Source: Acidimicrobiaceae bacterium (GTDB lineage: Bacteria > Actinomycetota > Acidimicrobiia > Acidimicrobiales > RAAP-2). From it: DNA of 64,000 nt. The notes under the pieces are model-generated. The model had not been told where the DNA came from. It searched no databases and was given only the letters and a program-made list of their open reading frames with translations. Positions 19,170 to 28,710 of this stretch are shown piece after piece; positions within the stretch are counted from its first letter, which is position 1; every line of letters starts with the position of its first letter. Position numbers and translations under genes: made by a program. Location of the stretch: the NCBI GenBank assembly GCA_025350565.1, contig JANXXO010000076.1, positions 1 to 64,000 on the forward strand, read 5' to 3'.

Positions 19170-20711
19170 ATGAGGGCCTTACTCAGTGTGTACGACAAGT
19201 CCGGACTCGTGGCGTTCGCCCGTGGACTTCGTGCGCAGGGGTTCGAACTGGTCGCCTCCGGTGGCACGGCCACCGCCCTATCTGAAGCCGGCATTGAGCA
19301 CCGCGACGTCGCCGAGGTCACGGGATTTCCCGAAATGCTCGACGGACGCGTCAAGACGCTGCATCCTCGGCTCCACGCGGGCATCCTGGCCGACCGAACG
19401 AAGCCTGACCATCGAGCGGCCCTGGCTGAGCACGACATCACGGCCATTGACCTGGTGGTCTGCAATCTCTACCCTTTCGCCTCTGATCCCTCCATTGAAC
19501 TCATCGACATCGGGGGACCGTCCATGGTGCGCGCCGCCGCGAAAAACCATGCGGACGTCGGCGTCGTGACGAGCCCCACGCAGTACGAGGCCGTGCTCGG
19601 CGAACTGGCGCAGTCCGGCGTGCTCTCTGACGCCACCCGACACCATTTGGCACGCGCCGCCTTCGCTCATTGCGCTGGGTACGACGCCCAGATCGTGGCC
19701 TGGATGGACGGCGGCGGGGCGATCGGGGAGGTTCCAACTACTCCCTACGACGTCCTGCCCGACACGTTGCACCTCACCTTGGAGAGAGCTGACGTCGTTC
19801 GTTACGGCGAAAATCCCCACCAAGTCGGCGCTCGGTACCGGGTAGCGGGCACCGCGCCGTGGTGGGACGGCGTCAGCCAACACGCCGGGTCGCCCCTCTC
19901 GTACCTGAACCTCTTCGACGCCGACGCGGCGTGGCGATTGGTGCACGAACTGGCCAGCGACGTTCCCGCCAGCTCGGCCGTGGCGATCATCAAGCACGCC
20001 AACGCCTCCGGGGCAGCGGTGGGCACGTCCTTCGCCGACGCCTTTGGAAAAGCGTTGGCCGCTGACCCCCAAAGCGCCTTTGGTGGCATCGTGGCGATTG
20101 GGGGAGAACTAGATGGCGCCCTCGCGACACGGATTGCCGCCGGGCCACAAGCCGACGTGATCATTGCTTCGCGAATGCATCCCGACGCCATCGCCATCTT
20201 GGTCAAACGGCGTAAAGCCACTCGACTCCTTTCGGCGCCGCCCCCCGAGCCGCTCGGTCGCAGTGTGCGCACCTTCGGCGACACGGCACTCGTACAAAAC
20301 GCCGACGAGCTCGTGGTGCCGGTCAGTGCGTGGCGCTGCGCGACGACGGCGCAGCCGAGCGAACAGCAACTCCGGGACCTGCTGATTGCCTGGCGAGTCT
20401 GTGCGCGAACGACCAGCAACGCCATCGTGATTGCTCGCGACGGCGTGGCCGTCGGCATCGGGGCGGGGCAACAGTCGCGGGTCGTGTCGGCGAACATTGC
20501 CACCGCGAAAGCGGGCGACTACGCCAAAGGGGCCGCCGCCGCCTCCGACGCCTTCTTCCCGTTCGCCGATGGTCTCGACTCACTCACCAGCGTCGGCGTC
20601 ACGGCCGTCGTGCAGCCCGGCGGATCAATACGCGACGGTGAAGTCATCGAGGCGGCTAACACCGCGGGCATTGTCATGATGATCACCGGCGAACGACACT
20701 TTCGCCATTAG
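19170..20711 (+). CDS. purH: Bifunctional AICAR formyltransferase/IMP cyclohydrolase
   Basis: Catalyses the last two steps to IMP; 513 aa. The N-terminal MGS-like cyclohydrolase domain has LLSVYDKSGLVAFARGL and GRVKTLHPRLHAGIL. The AICARFT domain has VRYGENPHQ, a KHANASGAAVG loop (the usual form is KHxNPCG, so Cys is replaced), SAFGGIVA and the invariant C-terminal RHFRH. The ATG directly abuts purN. The 10-formyl-THF it uses is supplied by FolD encoded next. Confidence 0.96.
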   Translation: MRALLSVYDKSGLVAFARGLRAQGFELVASGGTATALSEAGIEHRDVAEVTGFPEMLDGRVKTLHPRLHAGILADRTKPDHRAALAEHDITAIDLVVCNLYPFASDPSIELIDIGGPSMVRAAAKNHADVGVVTSPTQYEAVLGELAQSGVLSDATRHHLARAAFAHCAGYDAQIVAWMDGGGAIGEVPTTPYDVLPDTLHLTLERADVVRYGENPHQVGARYRVAGTAPWWDGVSQHAGSPLSYLNLFDADAAWRLVHELASDVPASSAVAIIKHANASGAAVGTSFADAFGKALAADPQSAFGGIVAIGGELDGALATRIAAGPQADVIIASRMHPDAIAILVKRRKATRLLSAPPPEPLGRSVRTFGDTALVQNADELVVPVSAWRCATTAQPSEQQLRDLLIAWRVCARTTSNAIVIARDGVAVGIGAGQQSRVVSANIATAKAGDYAKGAAAASDAFFPFADGLDSLTSVGVTAVVQPGGSIRDGEVIEAANTAGIVMMITGERHFRH

Positions 20712-20718
20712 GAGCACG

Positions 20719-21573
20719 ATGACCGCACAGTTACTCGACGGCGAACGACTCGCGCAACGAATCAAGATGGAGTTGGCCGACCGCACCGCGCGGCTGAGCG
20801 CCATGGGTCGAACGCCGGGACTGGGCACGTTACTCGTGGGGGACAATCCCTCGAGTGCGCGCTACGTGGCGATGAAAGTCGAAGAGTGCCGCGAAATCGG
20901 GGTGCGCTCTTTCGACGAACACCTGGCCGTCACGGCGAGCCAGTCCGAGATCGAAGCGGTCGTGGACCGCTTTAACGCCAACCCCGAGATTCACTCCATT
21001 CTCGTGCAACTTCCCTTGCCCGACGGCATCAACCAGGAGCAAGTGCTGTTGCGGGTACGTCCCGAAAAGGACGTCGATGGCTTGCACCCGACGAACTTGG
21101 GACGCCTGGTGATGGGGGTCCCCGGACCGCTGCCGTGCACACCCAACGGCATCGTGGAACTTCTCGCCGAATACCGGGTGCCCGTCGAAGGCAAGCACGT
21201 GGCGATCATTGGTCGGGGACTGACCATTGGGCGACCGCTGGCCCTGCTCTTGGCCATGCGGCGCCCGAACTGCAACGCCGCGGTTACCGTGGTCCACACC
21301 GGCGTCGCGGACATGGGCGCGCTGACGCGAACGGCCGACGTCATCATCTCGGCCGCCGGCGTGGCGGGCATTGTGACCGCCGATATGGTGAAGCCGGGCG
21401 CCGCTGTGGTCGGGGCGGGCACGACCTTCGAGGGCAAGAAGCTCCTGAGTGACCTGCACGACGACGTTGCTGAGAAAGCGGCGTGGGTTACGCCGCGGCT
21501 CGGTGGCGTCGGCCCAATGACCCGTGCCATGCTGTTACGCAATGCAGTCCTAGCGGCGGAGAAGGTGCGATGA
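20719..21573 (+). CDS. folD: Methylene-THF dehydrogenase/cyclohydrolase
   Basis: Bifunctional one-carbon enzyme (284 aa) interconverting methylene-, methenyl- and formyl-THF. Visible motifs: GLGTLLVGDNPSSARYVAMK with the catalytic Lys, ILVQLPLP, KDVDGLHPTNLG, PCTPNGIVELL, the NADP loop IGRGLTIGRP, and the C-terminal GGVGPMTRAMLL. GGAGCACG precedes the ATG. The stop overlaps the next start (ATGA). It sits between purH and metF, both users of folate one-carbon units. Confidence 0.96.
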   Translation: MTAQLLDGERLAQRIKMELADRTARLSAMGRTPGLGTLLVGDNPSSARYVAMKVEECREIGVRSFDEHLAVTASQSEIEAVVDRFNANPEIHSILVQLPLPDGINQEQVLLRVRPEKDVDGLHPTNLGRLVMGVPGPLPCTPNGIVELLAEYRVPVEGKHVAIIGRGLTIGRPLALLLAMRRPNCNAAVTVVHTGVADMGALTRTADVIISAAGVAGIVTADMVKPGAAVVGAGTTFEGKKLLSDLHDDVAEKAAWVTPRLGGVGPMTRAMLLRNAVLAAEKVR

Positions 21574-21953
21574 CCGACAAGACCGAAACGAAAGACGACC
21601 AAGGTCGCGAATATTCCGAGCGACCGTGGGGCAGCTTCACGGTCCTCGACGACACCGCCTTCGACCACAAGGTAAAGCGGATTGTGGTCACCCCCGGTAA
21701 GCGCCTCAGCTACCAGTTCCACGCCAAGCGCGCCGAACATTGGTTCATCGTGAGTGGTCAGGCGACCGTCATCCTCGACGGTGTCGAGCACGACCTCGGG
21801 CCGGGATCGAGCATTGACATCGCCATTGGCCAAGCGCACCGCTGCGAGAACTATGGCACCTCCCCAGTCGTCTTCATCGAGGTTCAGCACGGCACCTACT
21901 TCGGTGAGGATGACATCGTGCGACTCGAGGACGACTTCGGCCGGGCGAACTAG
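21570..21953 (+). CDS. Mannose-6-phosphate isomerase type II-like cupin
   Basis: 127 aa single cupin domain equal to the C-terminal isomerase part of ManC-type bifunctional proteins: RPWGSFTVL, then RAEHWFIVSGQATVILDG with metal-binding His/Glu, QAHRCEN, and EVQHGTYFGEDDIVRLEDDFGR. The ATG overlaps the folD stop by 4 nt. The likely role is mannose/fructose-6-phosphate isomerisation for nucleotide-sugar supply; a stand-alone domain of this type could also have another sugar substrate. Confidence 0.82.
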   Translation: MTDKTETKDDQGREYSERPWGSFTVLDDTAFDHKVKRIVVTPGKRLSYQFHAKRAEHWFIVSGQATVILDGVEHDLGPGSSIDIAIGQAHRCENYGTSPVVFIEVQHGTYFGEDDIVRLEDDFGRAN

Positions 21954-21957
21954 TTCG

Positions 21958-22809
21958 GTGCGCATCGACGAGCTGCTCGCAGCCGGCCCCACCCGATCGT
22001 TTGAATTCTTTCCCCCCAAGTCTGACCAAGAGAGCGCCGTACTCGCGGCCTCGCTCGAGGACATCCAACCACTGCAGCCATCGTTCGTCTCGGTCACCTA
22101 CCGCGGCGGAGCGGAATCGCGTCAACGTACTTTCGACTTGGTCACCCAGATCGAATCGGACGGTTTCGTGACCGCCATGGCACACGTCATTTGCGTCGGT
22201 CATTCGCGCGCAGAGATGCGCGACTTGCTGAAGAACTACACCGACGCCGGCGTGACCAACATCATGGCTCTCGGTGGTGATATCCCCGACGATCCTTCCT
22301 ACGCTGATTCGGAGTTCGCCTACGCCATTGACCTCGTGGAGATGGCGCGCGAAGTGGGCCACTACTCCATTGGCGTGGCCGCCCATCCCGAGGGTCACCC
22401 GAGGTCGACCGACCGCGCCACCGACCGACGGTTCCTCGCGGACAAACTTCGCATCGCCGACTTCGCCGTCACCCAGTTCTTCTTCGAAGCAGCCAAGTGG
22501 ACCCAACTCGTGAGCGATTTGAGCGACCTCGGCGTGGACAAACCAGTGTTGCCCGGCATCATGCCAGTGACCACCCTGTCGGGTATTGATCGCATGCGAC
22601 AGATGGGGGGAGCGGTACCTGACGCGTTGGCGCAGCGACTCGTGGCGGCGAACGAACGCGGCGGGGCGACCGAAGTACGGGCCGAGGGCATCCGCGCGGC
22701 CACCGAGCTGTGTCGCGCCCTATTAGAGGCCAACGCTCCCGGTCTGCACTTCTATACCCTCAACCGTTCGACGGCGACGAGCGAGATCTATCACGCGCTT
22801 TTTTCGTAG
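21958..22809 (+). CDS. metF: Methylenetetrahydrofolate reductase
   Basis: FAD-dependent TIM-barrel enzyme (283 aa) making 5-methyl-THF for methionine synthesis. The catalytic Glu is in SFEFFPPKSD; NIMALGGDIPDD matches the NILALRGDxP folate loop with Arg replaced by Gly; AAHPEGHP, VTQFFFEA and PGIMPVT follow in the usual order. GTG 21958 is the first start after the cupin stop (4-nt gap), so it ends the sucC-metF run. Confidence 0.92.
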   Translation: MRIDELLAAGPTRSFEFFPPKSDQESAVLAASLEDIQPLQPSFVSVTYRGGAESRQRTFDLVTQIESDGFVTAMAHVICVGHSRAEMRDLLKNYTDAGVTNIMALGGDIPDDPSYADSEFAYAIDLVEMAREVGHYSIGVAAHPEGHPRSTDRATDRRFLADKLRIADFAVTQFFFEAAKWTQLVSDLSDLGVDKPVLPGIMPVTTLSGIDRMRQMGGAVPDALAQRLVAANERGGATEVRAEGIRAATELCRALLEANAPGLHFYTLNRSTATSEIYHALFS

Positions 22810-22876
22810 CGTTCGCACGGGTCAAGAGGACTTTCGACCATTAAGTGGGTCCTCCGCGAGGCCGTAAGATGACGCG

Positions 22877-24073
22877 ATGGCTGACAAAATCACACAGAAC
22901 GCCGACGGCGCACTCAACGTCTCGGACAACCCCATCATTCCCTTTATCAAAGGGGACGGCATCGGCATCGACATCTGGCCGGCGGCCCAGATGGTCCTCG
23001 ACGCCGCGGCGAAAAAGCACGGCAAGACCATTGAATGGAAAGAGCTCCTCGCTGGACAAAAGGCCTTTGACGAGACCGGCGAGTGGCTACCCGAACAGAC
23101 CGTCACCGATTTTCGTGACTACCTGATCGGGATTAAGGGTCCCCTCAGTACGCCGATTGGCGAAGGATTCCGTTCGCTCAACGTAGCGCTTCGCCAGATT
23201 CTCGATCTCTACGTCTGCCTGCGCCCGGTGCGCTGGTTCCAGGGCGTGCCCTCGCCGGTCAAGCGTCCGGACCTGGTCGACATGGTCATCTTCCGAGAGA
23301 ACACGGAGGACGTCTACGCCGGGCTCGAGCTCGAGGCGGGTTCTCCCGGCGCCGAGAAACTTCGCGCCTTTTTGCTCGAAGCCTACGGTTGGGAGATTCG
23401 CGAAATGAGCGCCCTGGGCGTGAAGCCCATCTCCAAGGCGGGATCGGAGCGTCTCATCCGTGCGGCCATGAACTACGCGTTGAAGCACGAGCGCAAGTCG
23501 GTCACCCTCGTCCACAAGGGCAACATCCAGAAGTTCACCGAAGGTGCCTTCATGAAGTGGGGCTACCAACTGGTGAAAGAGGAGTTCAACGACGTGGCCG
23601 TCAGTTGGGCCGACTGCGACGGCAAGCCCGGTTCGAAGCTGTTGGTGAAAGACGTGATCGCCGACATCTGTTTCCAGCAGTCGCTCCTGCGCCCTTCGGA
23701 GACCGACGTCATTGCCACCATGAACCTGAACGGGGATTACCTCTCGGACGCCTTGGCGGCCCAAGTGGGCGGCATCGGCATTGCCCCAGGAGCCAACATC
23801 AACTACGTGACCGGCCACGGTATCTTCGAAGCGACCCACGGTACGGCGCCTAAGTACGCTGGCCAGGACAAGGTGAACCCGGGGTCGGTCCTGTTGTCCG
23901 GAGTGCTGATGTTCGAGCACCTCGGTTGGACCGACGCGGCCAACGACATTGTCCGGGCGATGGAGGCGACCATCTCCGAGAAGATCGTCACCTACGACTT
24001 CGCGCGACTGATGGAAGGCGCCACCGAAGTGAAATGTTCCGAGTTCGGTTCGGCCATTGTCGACCGTCTCTGA
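22877..24073 (+). CDS. icd: Isocitrate dehydrogenase, NADP-dependent
   Basis: TCA enzyme forming 2-oxoglutarate and NADPH; 398 aa, homodimeric type like E. coli Icd. The substrate Ser and Arg are in [24 protein letters not shown] specificity residues are kept: Lys-Tyr in [17 protein letters not shown] and Tyr/Arg in [10 protein letters not shown] separate transcription start is likely in the 67-bp gap after metF. mdh follows after 15 nt, with GGAGG before its start. Confidence 0.96.
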   Translation: MADKITQNADGALNVSDNPIIPFIKGDGIGIDIWPAAQMVLDAAAKKHGKTIEWKELLAGQKAFDETGEWLPEQTVTDFRDYLIGIKGPLSTPIGEGFRSLNVALRQILDLYVCLRPVRWFQGVPSPVKRPDLVDMVIFRENTEDVYAGLELEAGSPGAEKLRAFLLEAYGWEIREMSALGVKPISKAGSERLIRAAMNYALKHERKSVTLVHKGNIQKFTEGAFMKWGYQLVKEEFNDVAVSWADCDGKPGSKLLVKDVIADICFQQSLLRPSETDVIATMNLNGDYLSDALAAQVGGIGIAPGANINYVTGHGIFEATHGTAPKYAGQDKVNPGSVLLSGVLMFEHLGWTDAANDIVRAMEATISEKIVTYDFARLMEGATEVKCSEFGSAIVDRL

Positions 24074-24088
24074 GGAGTTGGAGGAACT

Positions 24089-25078
24089 ATGACCACCCCC
24101 GTCCACGTCACCGTCACCGGCGCCGCCGGTCAGATTGGCTACTCGCTACTCTTTCGCCTGGCCTCGGGCCAGGTCTTCGGACCCGAGACCCCACTTGTGT
24201 TGCGCTTGCTCGAAATTGAGCCGGCCATGAAAGCCCTCGAAGGCGTCGTGATGGAACTCGACGACTGCGCCTTTCCACTCCTCGCCGGCATCGAGGCGAC
24301 CAGCGATCTCGCGCACGCCTTCACCAATACCAACTGGGCACTCTTGGTTGGTTCGGTACCGCGCAAGGCCGGCATGGAGCGCGGCGACCTCTTGAAGGTG
24401 AACGGCGGCATCTTTAAGCCCCAGGGCGAAGCGATTTCGAACCACGCGGCTAGCGACGTGCGCGTTCTCGTGGTGGGGAATCCCTGTAACACGAACTGTC
24501 TCATCGCGCGCTCGAACGCCAAGGACGTCGATGCGGATCGTTGGTTCGCCATGACGCGCCTCGACCAAAACCGCGCGGCGATCCAATTGGCGAAGAAGGC
24601 CGGGGTGCCCGTGCGCGACGTGAAGAATCTCGCGATTTGGGGCAATCACTCGGCGACGCAGTTCCCAGACTTCGCCAACGCCGTGATCAATGGTAAGGCG
24701 ACGCTCGACGTGATCAACGATCACGACTGGCTTCGCAGCGACTTCATCACGACCGTGCAAAAACGCGGCGCCGCCATCATCGAGGCGCGAGGCGCCAGCT
24801 CGGCCGCCTCGGCCGCGAGCGCCGCGATCGACACCGTGATGAGCCTCGTCAATGCGACGCCCGACGACACCTGCGCCTCCGTTGCCGTCACCAGTCACGG
24901 TGAGTACGGGGTACCGGCGGGACTGACCTTCGGCATGCCAGTCGCCTCCGATGGGCGTGGTTCGTGGAAGGTGAAGGAGGGCTTTGCTCTCGATGATTTC
25001 GCGAAAGACCGCATCAAAGTGACCACCGACGAACTACTCGCCGAACGCGACGAAGTGCGAGCGCTCGGCCTTATCTAA
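24089..25078 (+). CDS. mdh: Malate dehydrogenase
   Basis: NAD-dependent malate dehydrogenase of the cytosolic/proteobacterial type, 329 aa. The Rossmann loop [17 protein letters not shown] is at residues 11-27; [15 protein letters not shown], the substrate Arg in MTRLDQNRA and the catalytic His in [12 protein letters not shown] are all present. GGAGTTGGAGGAAC precedes the ATG. It is co-transcribed with icd by spacing. Confidence 0.96.
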   Translation: MTTPVHVTVTGAAGQIGYSLLFRLASGQVFGPETPLVLRLLEIEPAMKALEGVVMELDDCAFPLLAGIEATSDLAHAFTNTNWALLVGSVPRKAGMERGDLLKVNGGIFKPQGEAISNHAASDVRVLVVGNPCNTNCLIARSNAKDVDADRWFAMTRLDQNRAAIQLAKKAGVPVRDVKNLAIWGNHSATQFPDFANAVINGKATLDVINDHDWLRSDFITTVQKRGAAIIEARGASSAASAASAAIDTVMSLVNATPDDTCASVAVTSHGEYGVPAGLTFGMPVASDGRGSWKVKEGFALDDFAKDRIKVTTDELLAERDEVRALGLI

Positions 25079-25171
25079 TTTTCCTAGCGTGCGGTAATTT
25101 CGCACCACTCGGCGACACAATCGGGGTAGAGGTGCGCGACGAATCGCGGCCTCGGTCGATTGGAGTGCCAG

Positions 25172-26155
25172 ATGGATCAATTGATGTCGGTCGGACCTCG
25201 CCGACGACCACGTTGCTACGTGCTGTGGCTCGCCGCACTCGTCACGTTCGCCGCCGTGTCGGTTGTCCTCACCACGGGGCGCTCGACGGCCAGTGTGGCC
25301 AGACCCGGCTACTCGTGCCTTTCGTCGACCGCGCTCGGCGCGCGACCGTCCGGCGCCACTGAGGTGCGCTTTGACGGCTTCGAACTGCGCGTCGTGGTGG
25401 CCCCCACGACGTCGTCCGGCGCACCATCCGCGTCGGTCCTCGTGGTCAGTGGTTCGCAGCGCCACTGGGTCCTGCCCAAGCCTCGCGATCTTCGAGTGAG
25501 CACACTCGATCAGTTGTGCCTCGTTCGTTTTCACCAGGGCGCCGTCCCGGACGTCATCATGGAGGGCTTCACCGGTGGCGCGCACTGCTGTCAACAGCCC
25601 GTCTTCTACGCCTTTGACGGGTTGCACAGCCGGTACGACAAAGTCGTTGATCTCACCGCCGCCACGAGCGCACTTCGCGTGGCGTGGGACGCCAATGGGG
25701 GATTTGCGCCGATGCGGGTGGGCGGTCAAATTCTTCTTCGAACCGAGGCCGACCACTTCGCCTACGCCTTCGGGTGCTACGCCTGCACGCCCATGCCCAT
25801 CCAACTCGATACCTTTGGCGCGGGCGGCTTGAGGGACGTCACGGGGCAACACCCGCTCCTCGTCGCGAAGGAAGCGGCCCAGCTGAGGAAACTGGCCGTG
25901 GCCCAGGCCAACGCAGCGTCGTCGAACCAGTTCGTGGGTAGTGGCCCCTTCGGCCCGTTGGCCGCCTACGTCGCCGACAGCTGCGTGCTCGGACGCGGTG
26001 ACGCAGCCTGGAAGGTAGTGGCGAGGTTGCAACGCCAAGGCAAATTACCTACGCAACTGTTCCGGACCGAGACGGCGTTCCCCAGAGGCTCGTTTGCGAC
26101 GAATTTGAGAACCTTTCTCCTCAAAGACGAGTACTGCGTGGGTCAGATCGGCTGA
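25172..26155 (+). CDS. Exported protein of unknown function
   Basis: About 327 aa. A positively charged start (RRRPRCYVLW) is followed by a hydrophobic segment ending near residue 37, a signal peptide or anchor. The mature part has seven or more Cys residues, including VIMEGFTGGAHCCQQPVFYAF and AYAFGCYACTPMP, which suggests extracytoplasmic disulfides. ATG 25172 has GGAG six bases upstream. I recognise no domain. The gene is monocistronic and converges on a small membrane protein. Confidence 0.6.
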   Translation: MDQLMSVGPRRRPRCYVLWLAALVTFAAVSVVLTTGRSTASVARPGYSCLSSTALGARPSGATEVRFDGFELRVVVAPTTSSGAPSASVLVVSGSQRHWVLPKPRDLRVSTLDQLCLVRFHQGAVPDVIMEGFTGGAHCCQQPVFYAFDGLHSRYDKVVDLTAATSALRVAWDANGGFAPMRVGGQILLRTEADHFAYAFGCYACTPMPIQLDTFGAGGLRDVTGQHPLLVAKEAAQLRKLAVAQANAASSNQFVGSGPFGPLAAYVADSCVLGRGDAAWKVVARLQRQGKLPTQLFRTETAFPRGSFATNLRTFLLKDEYCVGQIG

Positions 26156-26231
26156 CCAGCGATGTGGATGGCGCAACTGGCCACGATCTCCTGGCACCTC
26201 ACCCTTACGTCCGGTACGCCGAACGACTCAT

Positions 26232-26732
26232 TCAGTGTTGGCGCGGCGTCTCGGCCTTGCGGTGCGCGCCCAGTAGTTCCTCTAAAGGAACGCTGCGCTT
26301 CACGCCCTGATGATCGGGATGGTGCCTGGGACAGGCGAGATAGGGCGTGCCGTCCACCCGGCGCCCCAGGCGGGCGCATCCTTTGACGTGGCAGTTGTGA
26401 TGTCGCCAAGTCGCGACGATGCCCACGACAATTGTCGCTTCGCCGAGGTCCGAGCCGAAGCCGCTCCAAAAGGCGTAGTAAGGACCGGCCTCGTTGATGG
26501 TGCCCGAGTGGACTTCGAACCAGTGAAAGTAAAAGTTGCGCCACACGCCAAGGACGACCCCGACCACGAGAAACGCGGAGACCAGGACGGCGAACTTCGT
26601 GCGCGGCGAAATGCCGTCGAGCTCGGCGGCGATCCGGCTCTCCTCGACGTCGAGGTGCTCGACCAGGGGTGCGCTAGCGATGCTCGAATCACCGCTCGAG
26701 CCGGGCGGGACGCTTTGTTCGGTGTCACTCAT
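26232..26732 (-). CDS. Small two-helix membrane protein with Cys/His cytoplasmic-type tail
   Basis: 166 aa. There are two hydrophobic segments (about residues 47-65 and 80-108). After the second comes WRHHNCHVKGCARLGRRV...YLACPRHHPDHQG, a Cys/His-rich stretch (three Cys, several His) that could bind metal. Similar tails occur in phage and actinobacterial small membrane proteins of unknown role. It is divergent from the propeller-protein gene and shares its ~160 bp upstream region. Confidence 0.6.
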   Translation of the reverse strand: MSDTEQSVPPGSSGDSSIASAPLVEHLDVEESRIAAELDGISPRTKFAVLVSAFLVVGVVLGVWRNFYFHWFEVHSGTINEAGPYYAFWSGFGSDLGEATIVVGIVATWRHHNCHVKGCARLGRRVDGTPYLACPRHHPDHQGVKRSVPLEELLGAHRKAETPRQH

Positions 26733-26891
26733 GAAATCCCCCTACGGATTGGTGTCGCGTCACACCGCCCAATGGTAGGCGCGGGGTCAACTGCGCGGAG
26801 GCATGCGGTACGGTGAGAGACACTGGCCTCGTGGCGTGACGCGACGACACCGAGGGAATCGTCTCGGCGAACCATCTTCTGAAGGAGCTTC

Positions 26892-27920
26892 ATGCATCGA
26901 CTCATTCGCCCGCTCGTGGTCGCGCTTTCGACGACCGCGATGTTCGTGGGGTCACTCAGCGCCGGCGCCTCGTCGTTGGCCCCGGTGGCCGTGCTGAAGG
27001 GACCCAGTTACCAGTTCTCTGCGGTGACGTCGGTCGCCTCGGACGCTCGCCACGTCTGGGTCACCAATACCGGCGCCAACACTGTAACGGAGTTCAGCGC
27101 CGTCTCCGGCCTCGTCGAGCACGTTTTCAAGAGTAAGAAATTTGGCTTCCAAGGTCCAACCAGGGTGGTCGACGACGGTACCCACGTGTGGGTAGTGAAC
27201 GGCGAAGGAAACTCGGTGACCGAGATCAGCGCGACCACGAGCAGGCTCGTCGCCGTCTTCAAGGGCGCGGCCTACAAGTTGAAGGGAACGAGCGAAGTCG
27301 TCTCGAACGGGACCGACGTCTGGATCTTGAACCAACACGGCAGTGCCCTGTCCGAACTCAACGCGTCCACCGGTTCCTTCCTCAAGACCGAAAAGGTAGG
27401 GAACGGGATCAACCGCGCCTTCGTGATGACCATTGACGCTCGGCACCTCTGGTTGGGAGGTAACGGCGTTAACGCCGTCAGCGAACTCGACGCTTCCTCC
27501 GGATCCTTCGTCCGCCTCATGAAAGGGAGCGCCTACCGGCTGAACGGGGTAAACGCCGTCGCGTCGGACGGGCGCCACCTGTGGGTGGCGAACGCGCGCT
27601 CGAACTCAGTGACCGAGATCAGCGCATCCACGGGAAAATTTGTCGCGCTCATCAAAGGCGCGAGGTACGGTTTCGACATCATCACGTCGCTGGTCACCAA
27701 CGGCACCGAGGTCCTGGCGACGAATCTCAGCACCGCGGCGAACCTTGGTTATTCGGTCACCGAGTTCAGCGCAACCACGGGTTCCTTACTCCGTCTCTTC
27801 AAGGGTGCTCGCTACGGATTCAACCAACCTGACGCCGCCGCACTTGGCACGAATAGTGAAAATCACGCCTGGATTGCCAATATCGGCAACGCGACCGTCA
27901 CCGAACTCACACTTCACTGA
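26892..27920 (+). CDS. Secreted beta-propeller repeat protein
   Basis: 342 aa with an N-terminal signal peptide (about residues 1-27, ending SLSAGASS). The rest is built of repeats of about 44 residues with the pattern N-S-V-T-E-(F/I)-S-A-x-T-G...KG-x-x-Y-x-(F/L)...DG-x-H-(V/L)-W-V-x-N. Six whole units are visible plus a split one: the C-terminal strand NATVTEL can pair with the N-terminal APVAVLKG, which would close a seven-bladed propeller. It resembles YVTN/NHL-type repeats. The role is unknown. ATG with GAAGGAG upstream. Confidence 0.75.
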   Translation: MHRLIRPLVVALSTTAMFVGSLSAGASSLAPVAVLKGPSYQFSAVTSVASDARHVWVTNTGANTVTEFSAVSGLVEHVFKSKKFGFQGPTRVVDDGTHVWVVNGEGNSVTEISATTSRLVAVFKGAAYKLKGTSEVVSNGTDVWILNQHGSALSELNASTGSFLKTEKVGNGINRAFVMTIDARHLWLGGNGVNAVSELDASSGSFVRLMKGSAYRLNGVNAVASDGRHLWVANARSNSVTEISASTGKFVALIKGARYGFDIITSLVTNGTEVLATNLSTAANLGYSVTEFSATTGSLLRLFKGARYGFNQPDAAALGTNSENHAWIANIGNATVTELTLH

Positions 27921-27926
27921 GGAGGA

Positions 27927-28703
27927 TTACGCCGGCGCGACGTGCAGGCGTCGCGCGGCTAGCGCACTGACGCGAAAGAGGTGCTCGCGTACCGAACGTT
28001 GCGAGGACCACGAACGACTGTCCCACTGCTCGCCGGCCAACGAGTCGCCGGCGTAGAGAAGTTGAGCGAAGCGGAGTCCTCGGTATCTCGCGACAGCGAT
28101 GAAGGCGGACGACTCCATATCAACCATCGAACAGTGCTCTGCGATGCGCCGGTCCACGCGCTCTCGGGTCTCGCGGAAAAATGCGTCCGTCGTCCAGGTT
28201 CGTCCCACGAAGTGTTCGACGTCATTCTCGGTGAGGACCACTTGCAGCACGCGCACGCCGAGCGGATCAGCGTCGATGATTCGACTGGGTGGGGCGTAGT
28301 GAAAGCTCGTGCCTTCGTCGCGCAGCGCGGAAGCGACGACCATCACGTGGCCGAGCGAAAGGTCGCGCACTAGGGCGCCGGCTCCGCCGCAGGCGACGAA
28401 GGTGGTCACGCCCAGTGACGCGACCTCCTCGACGAAACCAGCGGCCAAGGGAGCACCCACCCCAGGGTGCACGACGGCGACCGGACCTTCGTCCGTCTCA
28501 AACTGGTAGACGGGATTGCGTCCGATCTCGCTGCGTAGGACGTACTTCACCTCAAGGAGTCCGTCCTTCGCGAACTGCTCCAGCAGTTCGTTGAAGAAGC
28601 ACAAGACGGCCACGCGCGGGACCACGACATCGTGCGGGTGCAGCATTCGAGCTTCCAACACGCCCGGCTCGGCGAGATCGTTTTCGAGCAGCGGAAGGTC
28701 CAC
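27927..28703 (-). CDS. Nucleoside phosphorylase (PNP/UDP family)
   Basis: 258 aa cytoplasmic phosphorylase of the PNP_UDP_1 superfamily, probably acting on uridine or a purine nucleoside. Phosphate/ribose-site features: HPGVGAPLAAGFVEEV, ACGGAGALVRDLSLGHVMVVASALRDEGTSFHY, and the conserved VDMESSAFIAVARYRGL. GTG 28703 starts 7 nt after the SCP2 gene stop, making it the last gene of the sdh operon. Substrate preference cannot be read from sequence here. Confidence 0.82.
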   Translation of the reverse strand: MDLPLLENDLAEPGVLEARMLHPHDVVVPRVAVLCFFNELLEQFAKDGLLEVKYVLRSEIGRNPVYQFETDEGPVAVVHPGVGAPLAAGFVEEVASLGVTTFVACGGAGALVRDLSLGHVMVVASALRDEGTSFHYAPPSRIIDADPLGVRVLQVVLTENDVEHFVGRTWTTDAFFRETRERVDRRIAEHCSMVDMESSAFIAVARYRGLRFAQLLYAGDSLAGEQWDSRSWSSQRSVREHLFRVSALAARRLHVAPA

Positions 28704-28710
28704 CGGCGCT

